A stretch of 64,000 nucleotides of DNA from Enterococcus sp. 9E7_DIV0242 (GTDB taxonomy: Bacteria; Bacillota; Bacilli; Lactobacillales; Enterococcaceae), in assembly GCF_002140975.2 (NCBI RefSeq), contig NZ_CP147247.1, positions 4,391,001-4,455,000 on the forward strand, read 5' to 3'. Shown here one piece after another: positions 16,160-24,726 of the stretch (positions within the stretch are counted from its first letter, which is position 1; every line of letters begins with the position of its first letter). The notes under the pieces are model-generated. The model saw nothing but the letters and a program-made list of their open reading frames with translations. It ran no database searches and was not told where the DNA came from. The translations under genes were made by a program, and so were the position numbers.

Positions 16160-16660
16160 ATGAGTGGAATAAAAAAGGAGTCGGAGAAATTGACAAGGGG
16201 AAAAGTAAAAAAAGGCATAGTGATAGTAGCAGCTGCTGTTCTCATTTTTATGGGGGTTCGGGCGCTGTTCATTTTTTGGCTTAGAGGCAAAGAGGTCAGT
16301 AGTATTCAGACGGACAGAGAAGTGATTGAACGTTATTTCCCAGATTTTCCGGAGACTCAGGGGCTTTATTGGGTTTCAGCGGTGGAGAAAAGAGCGATTG
16401 GTCCGGCAATAACTGAACTTTATATTTATGCTCAATTGGAAGAAGCTGAGTTTGCTCATCTAATCGAGGGCACCTCTTATTCAGAGGTTTTGAGTTTGCC
16501 ATTGTTTTTTCAGCCTAAGCAATTGAAAGGGCCTTTTCGTTGGCGAAGATTGGAAGAATCGAAGCACCCGTTACGGTTGCATTCTGAGCTTCATCGGACG
16601 ATTTACATTGAGTTGGAAAAGTCTTTAGTATTTATCGAAGCCAATGGAACAAACCTATAG
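16160..16660 (+). CDS. Hypothetical single-pass membrane protein
   Basis: About 166 residues from the ATG at 16160, which has the purine-rich GAGAGAGAACGAGA before it. An upstream in-frame ATG at 16139 has no such site. A basic N-terminus is followed by one membrane segment (about residues 18-40 of this start), then an outward domain of about 120 residues without known motifs or cysteines. The orientation suggests an extracytoplasmic domain. It lies 89 bases before the response regulator on the same strand and might be an accessory or sensed component of that system. Confidence 0.6.
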   Translation: MSGIKKESEKLTRGKVKKGIVIVAAAVLIFMGVRALFIFWLRGKEVSSIQTDREVIERYFPDFPETQGLYWVSAVEKRAIGPAITELYIYAQLEEAEFAHLIEGTSYSEVLSLPLFFQPKQLKGPFRWRRLEESKHPLRLHSELHRTIYIELEKSLVFIEANGTNL

Positions 16661-16749
16661 TTCGAGCATAGACGGGATGGCACAAACGAAAAATAAGTGT
16701 CTTTCACTCATAGCGAGAGGAAAATCAAGAAAGAAGAAGGCGGTAGAAA

Positions 16750-17433
16750 ATGAAACACGTGTTAGTTGTTGAGGATGATGAGAATATTTGCCAGCTATTG
16801 CGGCATCTCTTTCAAGAAAAATATCGATTGACGATTGTTCAATCGGGGACGGAAGCAGTGATTCAAATTGCTGAAAATCGTTTTGATTTAGTCTTATTAG
16901 ATCTGATGTTACCAGGGGTTACGGGTGAAAGTGTACTGAAAATGATCAAAAGGGAGTCATCTGTGCCGGTAATCATTATGACGGCGGTCAATGATAAGAA
17001 AAAGACTGTTGAGCTGTTAAAAGACGGTGCGGCTGATTATGTAACAAAGCCGTTTGATATCGACGAACTGGAAGCGCGTATGGAGGTTCAACTGAGAAAC
17101 AATGTTGTAGCAGCGCCGAAAAGTGAAGAGCTGATTTTCAAAAATTTGTCATTAGATAGTGAGAACTACGAGGTTGCGGTCCATCATGAAAAGCTGGATG
17201 TATCTCACAAAGAGTATCAGCTATTGGAACTGCTTCTGAATTACCCAAATAAAATCTATTCAAAAGCAAATCTTTACGAACGTGTATGGGGAGACTCATA
17301 TATCGGTGGAGAAAACACAGTAAATGTGCATATCAGTACACTCAGGAAAAAGCTGAAAGAGGCTGATCCGGAAAATGAGTATATTGAAACAGTCTGGGGG
17401 ATGGGGATTCGTCTGGCGAAGGAGGACAGCTGA
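16750..17433 (+). CDS. OmpR-family response regulator
   Basis: 227 residues. The receiver domain (1-115) has the acidic VVEDDE pocket, phosphoacceptor D51 in LVLLDLMLPG, T in IIMTA and K in VTKPFD. The winged-helix DNA-binding domain (about 130-225) has the characteristic NTVNVHISTLRKKL. The kinase ATG lies one base after the stop codon. The four TCTTAA boxes upstream of the nearby ABC operon are its probable binding site. Confidence 0.95.
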   Translation: MKHVLVVEDDENICQLLRHLFQEKYRLTIVQSGTEAVIQIAENRFDLVLLDLMLPGVTGESVLKMIKRESSVPVIIMTAVNDKKKTVELLKDGAADYVTKPFDIDELEARMEVQLRNNVVAAPKSEELIFKNLSLDSENYEVAVHHEKLDVSHKEYQLLELLLNYPNKIYSKANLYERVWGDSYIGGENTVNVHISTLRKKLKEADPENEYIETVWGMGIRLAKEDS

Positions 17434-17434
17434 T

Positions 17435-18328
17435 ATGTTGTTAATAATTTTAGGCGTTGCATTATTTCTAATGGGCATTTATTTAGTATTTTTATTGACT
17501 GATTTGAGAAATATTGTCCGTCAACTAAAATATATAGTGATTGAAGAGACGAATGCTGAGTTGGTTTCGACCTCCAAGATTTCGTTGGTTCGCCAGCTGC
17601 TAGATCAAAATAATCGATTGATCCGTAAAAATAAACACCATTATCAAGAGCAACGGCAAAAAGAAAAGCAGCTTCATCAATTATTGTCTAACTTGACCCA
17701 TGATTTGAAGACGCCATTGACTGTCTCATCAGGCTACACGCAGCTTTTGTTGAAAGATCCGGCATTAGCAGAAAAACAGGAGATGATTCAAAAGATCGAC
17801 AATAGTCTGACCTCGATTTCTCACTATCTAGGCTACCTGATGGAATACAATTTGATTCAAGAAAAGGGTGTGGCACTTGATTTGGAGCAGTTGGATTTAT
17901 CAGAGCTGCTAAGGGAGAATCTGTTCACTTTTTATGAGGAATTTCAGGAGCGAAAAATGCCCTTGTCTGTTGAAATTGCAGAGACTGGGCGATTGATTTC
18001 GGATCGTACGGTCCTTCAACGGATTTTTCAAAATGTATTAGGAAATATGCTGAAGCATGGGTGTCAGGAATCTGAGGTGAGATTGTACAAGGAAGTAGAG
18101 CAATGGGTGATTTGTTTTACTAATGGGATCGAGCAGCCAATTGCTGATCCGCAACTGATGTTTCAACGGTTTTTAACAGAGGACTCTTCCAGAACCAATA
18201 AGAGTACGGGCTTAGGTCTCCATATCGTGAAGGAGCTCGTAGAATTGCTGGATGGTGAAATAGAGCTAAAATCAGAGGACAACACTTTCGAATTGATAAT
18301 TAAGCTGAAAAACAGTCAGAGACAATAA
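17435..18328 (+). CDS. Sensor histidine kinase
   Basis: 297 residues from the ATG at 17435, which has AAGGAGG 10 bases upstream. The open frame extends further upstream but overlaps the regulator. A single N-terminal membrane segment (2-24) is followed by a coiled region, the dimerisation domain with H89 in LTHDLKTPLT, an N-box QNVLGNMLKHG and the ATP-lid LGLHIVKEL. There is almost no extracellular loop, as in kinases that sense through a partner ABC transporter. It pairs with the regulator upstream and converges on the ABC operon. Confidence 0.95.
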   Translation: MLLIILGVALFLMGIYLVFLLTDLRNIVRQLKYIVIEETNAELVSTSKISLVRQLLDQNNRLIRKNKHHYQEQRQKEKQLHQLLSNLTHDLKTPLTVSSGYTQLLLKDPALAEKQEMIQKIDNSLTSISHYLGYLMEYNLIQEKGVALDLEQLDLSELLRENLFTFYEEFQERKMPLSVEIAETGRLISDRTVLQRIFQNVLGNMLKHGCQESEVRLYKEVEQWVICFTNGIEQPIADPQLMFQRFLTEDSSRTNKSTGLGLHIVKELVELLDGEIELKSEDNTFELIIKLKNSQRQ

Positions 18329-18348
18329 TCTCTGACTGCTTTTTCAGC
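18304..18348. terminator. Bidirectional terminator between kinase and permease
   Basis: A nearly symmetric hairpin spans the kinase stop codon. Arms of CAGTCAGAGA and complement are extended outside by A and T runs and GCTGAA/TTCAGC, giving a poly-T tail on either strand. Confidence 0.88.
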
Positions 18349-18351
18349 ATA

Positions 18352-19116
18352 TTATAGTTCTTTCTGACGGATGATCAGAGCACTTCCTGCTAAGGATAAG
18401 ACAATCAACGCTAGGCTGACTGCTGCGTAAGGAAAGAGTTCTTTGACGGAAAGCGCTCCGACACCAATCTGTTGTACAAGCCCAAAGAAATCTAAGTATT
18501 TTAATCCTTCAAATTTAGTGATCAACGCGAAGATTTGAATTGCCATCGGATAAACGACCACAAAGACAGAGGCAAGTACCAAACTATTACTGCTGACTAG
18601 AATCAACGAAGCCAAGCTGAATATTACACTGATGATCAGGCTGACACCAATCGCCATAATCAGTGTATCCCATAAAAACGGAGCAAGTGCGGTATCGCCA
18701 AACCCATATTTGATGGAAGCAATAACCACAGCACCACCATAATACAAGACGGTTGCTACAAAGAAAAACAGTAGTTGAATCAAGTATTTTGATAAGACAA
18801 AGGTCATGCGAGAAACACCGGCAGTTAAACTGTTCTTGTAGGTACGTTGAGAAAATTCATAGCCAAATAGGATAACGAATAGACCAATCAAAAAGTAAAC
18901 CAGAAAAGCACTGGAGAAAGAAGCATATTGCACTGCCATTTTTAAATTCCACTGAACAGCCCCGATATCCACTTTGTCTTCCATATTGACTCCTACACTG
19001 CCGACGGATTGAGATAAGACGATCAATGCGGCATAAGCCATCATTAAAATCATAGTGATGTAAAATCCTTTTGTACGTAATAGGCGATAAATATCTGCTT
19101 TTATTAATCGAATCAT
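18352..19116 (-). CDS. ABC-2 type transporter permease
   Basis: 254 residues with six hydrophobic segments, typical of the short ABC-2 permeases such as those of peptide or lantibiotic self-protection systems. The N-terminus MIRLIKADIYRLLRTKGFYI is characteristic. Its ATG overlaps the stop of the ATPase gene upstream (ATG/TAA sharing one base), so the two are made together. Export of an antimicrobial peptide or cell-envelope stressor is the most likely role, given the adjacent two-component system. The substrate is unknown. Confidence 0.88.
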   Translation of the reverse strand: MIRLIKADIYRLLRTKGFYITMILMMAYAALIVLSQSVGSVGVNMEDKVDIGAVQWNLKMAVQYASFSSAFLVYFLIGLFVILFGYEFSQRTYKNSLTAGVSRMTFVLSKYLIQLLFFFVATVLYYGGAVVIASIKYGFGDTALAPFLWDTLIMAIGVSLIISVIFSLASLILVSSNSLVLASVFVVVYPMAIQIFALITKFEGLKYLDFFGLVQQIGVGALSVKELFPYAAVSLALIVLSLAGSALIIRQKEL

Positions 19117-20042
19117 TATTCTGCCCCTCCAATTTCTTTGACTAGATTTGTATAGTAATTTTCCAGACTGATTTCTTTTTTTCCTATAAAGGAAATATCA
19201 ATGTTATTCGTAACCAGTAAGCGGTTGACCACCGGGATCGATAGACTGCTATCGTGAATTCTCAGCTCCTGATCATTTGTCGCGGTAAAGTCTTTTGTGA
19301 GCTGTTCTCTTACAATAACAGACGCTAAATTGATATCATTGACATGAATAATAATGTCTTCGGTACAAAGAGCATCAAAATCCGTTTTTGTGATTTCCTG
19401 GATCATTTCGCCTTTGTGGATAAAGCCAAAGCGAGTGGAAACCTGATAGAGCTCTGTTAAGATGTGACTGGAAATCAAAATTGTCGTGTTGCGTTCACGA
19501 TTGATTTTTTCCAAAAGCTCCCTAAACTCAATGATCGCGATAGGATCAAGCCCATTTATTGGCTCATCAAGAATGAGAAAATCAGGATTATTGACTAGGG
19601 CCATCGCAATACCTAAACGTTGCTTCATCCCTAAAGAGAAATTTCTGAATTTCTTTTTGCCGGTTTCTGCCAAGTTGACAAATTGAAGCATTTCTTTGAT
19701 AACAGAAAAATCGTGGATTCCCTTTTGAATACAGATGATTTTCATGTTTTCATAGGCCGACAGCTTGCTGTAAGCAACAGGCTCTTCAATAACGGCACCA
19801 ATGTGTTGCAGCGCTTGGGTATAGCTGCTCTGCTTTTTACTTCTTCCGAGTAAAACGATTTCTCCATCTGATTCTTTCGATAGGTCGGTGATCAGCTTCA
19901 TGATGGTTGTTTTACCGGAACCGTTTCGTCCAATCAAACCATAAATATCTCCTTTTTTTACTTCTAAAGAAACATGGTTTAATGCTTTTTCTTTTCCAAA
20001 ATTTTTCGATACATTGTTTAAAGTTAACATAGCTTCATTCAT
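19116..20042 (-). CDS. ABC transporter ATP-binding protein
   Basis: 308 residues. Walker A GRNGSGKT, Q-loop region, signature NFSLGMKQRLG (FSLGM replaces LSGGQ, as in bacitracin/lantibiotic-type exporters) and Walker B FLILDEPINGLDP. A C-terminal extension of about 90 residues is typical of this group. Its ribosome binding site AAAGGAGCG is the left edge of the tandem repeat array, so the mRNA leader probably consists of the repeats. The operon is read towards the kinase gene. Confidence 0.93.
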   Translation of the reverse strand: MNEAMLTLNNVSKNFGKEKALNHVSLEVKKGDIYGLIGRNGSGKTTIMKLITDLSKESDGEIVLLGRSKKQSSYTQALQHIGAVIEEPVAYSKLSAYENMKIICIQKGIHDFSVIKEMLQFVNLAETGKKKFRNFSLGMKQRLGIAMALVNNPDFLILDEPINGLDPIAIIEFRELLEKINRERNTTILISSHILTELYQVSTRFGFIHKGEMIQEITKTDFDALCTEDIIIHVNDINLASVIVREQLTKDFTATNDQELRIHDSSLSIPVVNRLLVTNNIDISFIGKKEISLENYYTNLVKEIGGAE

Positions 20043-20050
20043 AATTCTTC

Positions 20051-20586
20051 GCTCCTTTGTATTTGTTGAGGAAACACGTCAGGTAACAGCCGAGTTTCGT
20101 CGATTGTAAGGTCCGCTGTCCGTAACAACTAGAGGTTCCTGTACCAGAGTAACGGCGCTCCTTTTATTTGTTGAGGAAACACGTCAGGTAACAGCCGAGT
20201 TTCGTCGATTGTAAGGTCCGCTGTCCGTAACAACTAGAGGTTCCTGTATCAGAGTAACGGCGCTCCTTTGCATTTGTTGAGGAAACACGTCAGGTAACAG
20301 CCGAGTTTCGTCGATTGTAAGGTTCGCTGTCCGTAACAACTAGAGGTTCCTATACCAGAGTAACGGCGCTCCTTTTATTTGTTGAGGAAACACATTAGGT
20401 AACTGCCAAGTTTCGTCGATTGTTGGGTCCGCTGTCCGTAACAACTAGAGGTTCCTGTACCAGAGTAACGGCGCTCCTTTGTATTTGTTGAGGAAACACG
20501 TCAGGTAACAGCCGAGTTTCGTCGATTGTAAGGTCCGCTGTCCGTAACAACTAGAGGTTCCTACGCCAGAGTAACGGCGCTCCTTT
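20051..20586 (-). repeat. Five tandem 105-106-bp repeats forming the ABC operon leader
   Basis: Units begin at 20061, 20166, 20272, 20377 and 20483 (taking ATTTGTTGAG as the marker) and are almost identical; the fourth differs at several positions. On the minus strand each unit starts with a ribosome-binding-site-like AAAGGAGCG and contains CCGTTAC and GTTACGG arms that could pair around a short loop. There is no start codon at a useful distance from these sites inside the array. The last copy provides the real site for the ATPase gene. Spacer-repeat structure is absent, so this is not CRISPR. Confidence 0.9.
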
Positions 20587-20596
20587 TCTCTACGCT

Positions 20597-20655
20597 TATA
20601 ACTATACCAACTGATTCTTAACTGGTCTCTTAATCAATTCTTAATTAACTCTTAA
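20597..20655 (-). promoter_or_regulatory. Four phased TCTTAA boxes and promoter of the ABC operon
   Basis: TCTTAA (TTAAGA on the minus strand) occurs at 20616, 20628, 20639 and 20650, spacings 12, 11 and 11, the same face of the helix. Reading leftwards, a -10-like TATAGT or TATAAG follows with no good -35. This is the usual form of an OmpR-type activated promoter, so the adjacent response regulator is the probable ligand. The rest of 20656-20885 contains a TATAAT at 20732-20737, possibly the ada -10. Confidence 0.6.
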
Positions 20656-20885
20656 ATCTATCAATACCCATTAATTTTATTCCAAAAAATTCGTTGTTCA
20701 TTTTTCGGATGCACAGATTGAAGGAAGGGCTTATAATCAAAGAGAATTAGATGAGACTACTTTCATATGTGATATGTGTCTGATGATAGTTTTGAAGCAC
20801 AAAGATTGGACTGCCGTGTATTCGGTTTTAGGTAGCTAGGGAAGTTCTGCTCTTATATTGCAGACTTTAGATAGGAGAGATTAGG

Positions 20886-21950
20886 ATGATTACGAATGAA
20901 AAATTAAAGTTGGTTTATTACCAAGCTCTTTTAGAAAGAAATACGGAATATGATGGTATTTTCTTTGCTGGAATCAAAACGACTGGGGTCTTTTGCCATG
21001 CGACGTGCCCAGCACGAAAACCAAAGTATGAGCACTGTTCTTTTTATGAGACGGCTGAAGAAGCATTGCTGTCAGGTTTTAGACCATGCAAACGCTGCAA
21101 ACCATTATCTTTTCCTCGTTCCGTACCTGAGACGGTACAAAAGATGGTTGAGCTGGTAGAAGCTGAACCGGAAAAGCGTTGGAGTGACAAGGATTTTACA
21201 GCACTAGGCATTCATTCAGCCACAGCGAGAAGACAATTCAAAAAAGTCTATGGTATGACTTTTGTACAGTTTGCGAGAGCGCGGAGGATGGGGATTGCAA
21301 TGAAGACAATAAAAAATGGAGAGAAAGTCATCGATACGCAGTTGGATGCTGGTTATGAGTCAGCGAGTGGTTTTCATGATGCGTTTACTAAAATCATGGG
21401 CAGAAAGCCGATACAGTCGAAGGACTTAAAGGTTCTTTATGCTGACTGGATCGATACAGAGCTTGGGCCCATGATGAGCATAGCCGATGATGAGTATTTA
21501 TACCTATTGGAATTTGTGGATCGTCGTGGGCTAGAGCGAGAAATAGAGCGGCTTCGTAATCGCTTGAACGCACAGATCATTCCGGGGAAAACAATAATTT
21601 CTGAACAAATCAAAGATGAGCTGCAACGCTATTTCACAAATGAACTAGACGAGTTCAAAACACCATTTATTCTAATTGGTTCTGATTTTCAAAAGAGCGT
21701 TTGGACACAGTTATTGCAGATAGAGAGTGGGAAAACGTCTTCCTACAAAGAAATGGGAATAAAGCTAAATCGACCGAATGCTTCACGAGCTATCGGGAAT
21801 GCAAATGGTGCGAATCAGCTGGCGATCATTGTCCCTTGTCATCGAGTGATTCAATCAAATGGTACCTTGGGTGGCTATGGTGGTGGCTTGGAAAGGAAAC
21901 AATGGCTTTTGAACCATGAAAAGAATAAAGCCAAGAAGGCTGAACAGTAA
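20886..21950 (+). CDS. ada: Bifunctional methylphosphotriester / O6-alkylguanine-DNA methyltransferase and regulator (Ada)
   Basis: Repairs alkylated DNA and activates its own regulon. 354 residues. The N-terminal zinc/methyl-acceptor domain has C37 (FCHATCPAR) and C41 plus the CKRC pair. An AraC-type helix-turn-helix (about 85-180) follows, with YESASGFHDAFTKIMG. The C-terminal O6-methylguanine transferase domain has acceptor C318 in IIVPCHRVI and the GGYGGGLERKQWLL tail. Both acceptor cysteines are present, so it is the full Ada form. AGGAGA precedes the ATG. Confidence 0.95.
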   Translation: MITNEKLKLVYYQALLERNTEYDGIFFAGIKTTGVFCHATCPARKPKYEHCSFYETAEEALLSGFRPCKRCKPLSFPRSVPETVQKMVELVEAEPEKRWSDKDFTALGIHSATARRQFKKVYGMTFVQFARARRMGIAMKTIKNGEKVIDTQLDAGYESASGFHDAFTKIMGRKPIQSKDLKVLYADWIDTELGPMMSIADDEYLYLLEFVDRRGLEREIERLRNRLNAQIIPGKTIISEQIKDELQRYFTNELDEFKTPFILIGSDFQKSVWTQLLQIESGKTSSYKEMGIKLNRPNASRAIGNANGANQLAIIVPCHRVIQSNGTLGGYGGGLERKQWLLNHEKNKAKKAEQ

Positions 21951-22357
21951 AAAAACACTATAGTAAGTAATTGAATAAACAATGGATCGAAACAGGTGTT
22001 TCAAACATCTTCCGAAATTTCAGAAAGACGAGCACGATATTTAGGATTTTCGATTGATTCATTATGGTGTTACCCTTCGACGTTAGCCGTTTCTTAAAAA
22101 AGTTAAAAGATTCTTCTGATTGGCTAAAATTTGTCTTAAATCAAAAATGAGAAACCCATTTGCTTCTATTTAGAAGTGTGTTACAACTGTCCTTGGATTG
22201 ATTTTGTTGTAATGAGGCTTTGTGTGAGTTGTTTGACGTTTTTTTTGATAGAAAGAATGCTAAAAAAATCCGCTTTTTTATGAGGAAATAACGAGTGTTC
22301 TTTCCTTTATTCTCATATTAATTCGCTTTCATTTTAACTTGGAAAAAATGCAAATCT

Positions 22358-22387
22358 TTGTCAAATTTTTTAATGCCATGGTATACT
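22358..22387 (+). promoter_or_regulatory. Promoter of the lipoprotein gene
   Basis: TTGTCA (22358-22363), 18 bases, TATACT (22382-22387), 29 bases before the ATG at 22417. It lies inside a longer open frame from 22339 and so rules out that earlier start. Between ada and here (21951-22357) I see no gene and no convincing terminator. Confidence 0.65.
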
Positions 22388-22416
22388 TTCAACGATTAAA
22401 GAAAGGGAGAGATAAT

Positions 22417-23001
22417 ATGGTATCAAAAAAATTGGCATTATTAGGTTTAACAGCAGTAACAACTTTAGTATTGGGCGCATGTGGTGCGGATGATAACAAG
22501 GATTCCGCAAGCAGCTCATCTTCATCAACAACAGAAGTAAGCACTGCGGATAGTAGCACAACTGATGTTGTATCAACAGCTTCTGTAAGTGATGATCCTG
22601 CCGTTCTTGAAACAGCTTTATCAGCAGATGGTAACTGGATCGTTGCGGCAACAAAAGATGTGACGTTCACAAATGATATTACTGTTTCCGGTGAATTCCA
22701 TGACAAAGGTGACGATAGCAGCGATATCTACAGAAAATTAGCCTTGTATTCTCAAGATGCTGACCGTAATGTTACAGCTGAATACACAATCACTGTTCCT
22801 ACATTGACTGTGGAATCAGAAAACTTCAACATCGTTCATGGTACTGTGAAAGGTGATGTTGTTGTTAAAGCGAACGGCTTTGTATTAGATGGTGCAAAAG
22901 TTGATGGAAACGTGACTTTTGAAAAACAAGAATACCAAGATTCAGCAACAATCGATAAAGATGGTGCTTCAGTAACTGGTGAAGTTACTGTTAGTGAATA
23001 A
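22417..23001 (+). CDS. Hypothetical lipoprotein with beta-rich C-terminal domain
   Basis: 194 residues. A lipoprotein signal peptide ends at LGAC, with C22 as the lipid-anchored residue. A serine/threonine-rich linker (about 30-60) follows, then about 130 residues of short alternating hydrophobic strands (ITVSGEF, LTVESENFNIVHGTVKGDV, VTGEVTVSE). These look like a parallel beta-solenoid such as polymer-forming/bactofilin-like folds. It would sit on the outer face of the membrane. GGGAGAG precedes the ATG. No function is assigned. Confidence 0.8.
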   Translation: MVSKKLALLGLTAVTTLVLGACGADDNKDSASSSSSSTTEVSTADSSTTDVVSTASVSDDPAVLETALSADGNWIVAATKDVTFTNDITVSGEFHDKGDDSSDIYRKLALYSQDADRNVTAEYTITVPTLTVESENFNIVHGTVKGDVVVKANGFVLDGAKVDGNVTFEKQEYQDSATIDKDGASVTGEVTVSE

Positions 23002-23046
23002 CTAGTAAGATTGTCAGTTTAGACAAGCAATAGAGGCTCATTACTT

Positions 23047-23085
23047 AGGACTACGGCATGTAAATGTCGTGGTCCTTTTTCTTTG
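23047..23085 (+). terminator. Terminator after the lipoprotein gene
   Basis: AGGACTACGGCA pairs with TGTCGTGGTCCT (two wobbles) around a short loop, followed by TTTTTCTTT. Confidence 0.85.
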
Positions 23086-23254
23086 TTCACAATTCCAAAA
23101 ACGTAAGATGTTTGAGTTTATTACTGAAATTGTTGTTTTCTTAAATAATATTTTATATTAAAACTTTTAATATATCGTTTACATATAGTTTTTCAAACTT
23201 AGTTTAAAGATTTATTTTTGCTTCTATAAAACAAGTATTATAAAGAAAGACAGA

Positions 23255-23283
23255 TTGTTATTAGCGCAATTTTTTGTTATAAT
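23255..23283 (+). promoter_or_regulatory. Strong promoter with long leader before the Rgg gene
   Basis: TTGTTA (23255-23260), 17 bases, perfect TATAAT (23278-23283). The Rgg start is 289 bases further on. The leader contains a GCAAGCT/AGCTTGC hairpin near 23437-23458 and no supported gene, although very short frames exist. A small RNA or peptide product is possible. Confidence 0.6.
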
Positions 23284-23571
23284 AAGCTAATTATATTTGT
23301 GCTGTAGCTAAGTGATTGTTGCGTTCGTTTCAATGTGCAATAAACAGAAACTTTCACGTAGTGCTTACTAATAATCAGACGGTTCATTGCTTAAAATGAA
23401 GAAAGCACTCTTGGTGCACCTCTTTTGGTAGATACGCAAGCTTAATGTGAGCTTGCTTGTTCGTATTTCTATGAGATGTTGAAAGGGGCACAAACTAAAT
23501 TTTTCAGTTAGTATTTTCGCGTTATTTTTTGTTTTGCCAAGGATAACATCATTGGATAGAGGGGGGAAAGA

Positions 23572-24495
23572 ATGGATATTGGAGAGACATTAAAGTTCAT
23601 TAGGAAAAACAAAAAGCAGTCACAGAGAGAAATTTCTAAAGGATATCTTGATTGGACAGCGTATTCGCGAATTGAAAGTGATGAACGCTCTGTTCGGCTC
23701 AATGATCTACAGAGTGTGCTAAATAAAATGTCTGTGAATGTACATGAATTTTTTTCCTTTGCTAAATTTGATTATGAGCAGCAGCAGTTTAGAGAGCTGT
23801 TTGTTCGCTGTAAGGATCAACCGGAGAACGAGAAGCTGAAAAAACAGTTGATTGCTTACTATAAAAAGCTGGCTATCAAGCCGACGAAAGATTTACGGGA
23901 GCTGTCCAATCATTTGGCCATAAAGAGTTGTTTTCATGAGCAGTGGGAAGAGATTCCAGCAATAAGCGAAAGTGACAAGAATTTGGTTTACCGATTATTG
24001 ATCAAGAAAAATTACTATTTTCAATATGACTATATTATATTGGCTAACATGATTCCTTATTTTTCTGAGTCGCAAGCGAATGCAATCATAAAAAAGGCAA
24101 TTCCAATCAAAGATGAGGAAAAAAGAGATGAGACAACGAAGAATAGTGCATTTAACGCGTTGTTGAATCTGATTCATGTCAGAATCTATGAGGGCGAGTG
24201 GCTTCTTGTAAAGAAATATGTGAAGTTGGCGAAAAGACAACCTGGATTTTTAAAAAGCTATAAACACAAACTAATTCTTTATTATTTAGATAGTCTGTTC
24301 ACATTTCTTCTGACAGAGGACCCAAAAGCTTTAGAGAAAACGCAATTATTCATAAAATTAACAGAGGATATAGGAGACCAAGGCAAGGCGGAAGCTATGC
24401 GCGAAGAATTGGCTTTGCTTATTCAAAAAAAGAACAATACATCTGCTGTTGAAACGATAACTCAACGACCACTCACTTTAATTAGAGAAGGGTAA
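23572..24495 (+). CDS. Rgg/GadR/MutR family transcriptional regulator
   Basis: 307 residues. An N-terminal XRE helix-turn-helix (about 5-60) contains IRKNKKQSQREISKGYLDWTAYSRIE. It is followed by a long all-helical TPR-like domain that in this family (RRNPP group) binds a short secreted peptide. GAGGGGGG precedes the ATG. No obvious small hydrophobic peptide gene with a ribosome binding site was found next to it. Targets are unknown; the ABC operon downstream on the same strand is one candidate. Confidence 0.9.
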   Translation: MDIGETLKFIRKNKKQSQREISKGYLDWTAYSRIESDERSVRLNDLQSVLNKMSVNVHEFFSFAKFDYEQQQFRELFVRCKDQPENEKLKKQLIAYYKKLAIKPTKDLRELSNHLAIKSCFHEQWEEIPAISESDKNLVYRLLIKKNYYFQYDYIILANMIPYFSESQANAIIKKAIPIKDEEKRDETTKNSAFNALLNLIHVRIYEGEWLLVKKYVKLAKRQPGFLKSYKHKLILYYLDSLFTFLLTEDPKALEKTQLFIKLTEDIGDQGKAEAMREELALLIQKKNNTSAVETITQRPLTLIREG

Positions 24496-24645
24496 TCTTA
24501 TGTCAGGCACTTTCCCAAAAGGTAAAAATACTTTTTAGGCAGTCTGACATCTGGTTGCTCCTTTTTTTTACCTCTTCAAGTGGTAGGGAAAGAAAAGCTA
24601 TTTCTCATGTGTCCCTCATTTTACAAGAAAAACACAAGAGATATT

Positions 24646-24674
24646 TTGACAATTTCATGGAGTAATAGTACCCT
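24646..24674 (+). promoter_or_regulatory. Possible promoter of the six-gene ABC operon
   Basis: A perfect TTGACA at 24646-24651 stands 17 bases from a poor -10 (TACCCT). The poor -10 suggests either an activator or a different -10. It is the only clear -35 in the 24496-24726 gap. Confidence 0.35.
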
Positions 24675-24726
24675 AATAGAGGCTTTGTTATAGTTTTCAC
24701 GAATGAATCAGGAAAGGAGTCAGCCA

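Noticed and set aside
20051..20586. CRISPR-like array
   Set aside because: Units of 105-106 bp are contiguous with no unique spacers, and no cas genes are nearby. It is a plain tandem repeat.
23108..23161. 17-codon hydrophobic frame as Rgg peptide
   Set aside because: No ribosome binding site, it lies before the mapped promoter-like sequence and has no typical secretion or processing pattern.
23396..23431. 11-codon frame in the Rgg leader as signal peptide
   Set aside because: No ribosome binding site and too short; could not be separated from chance.
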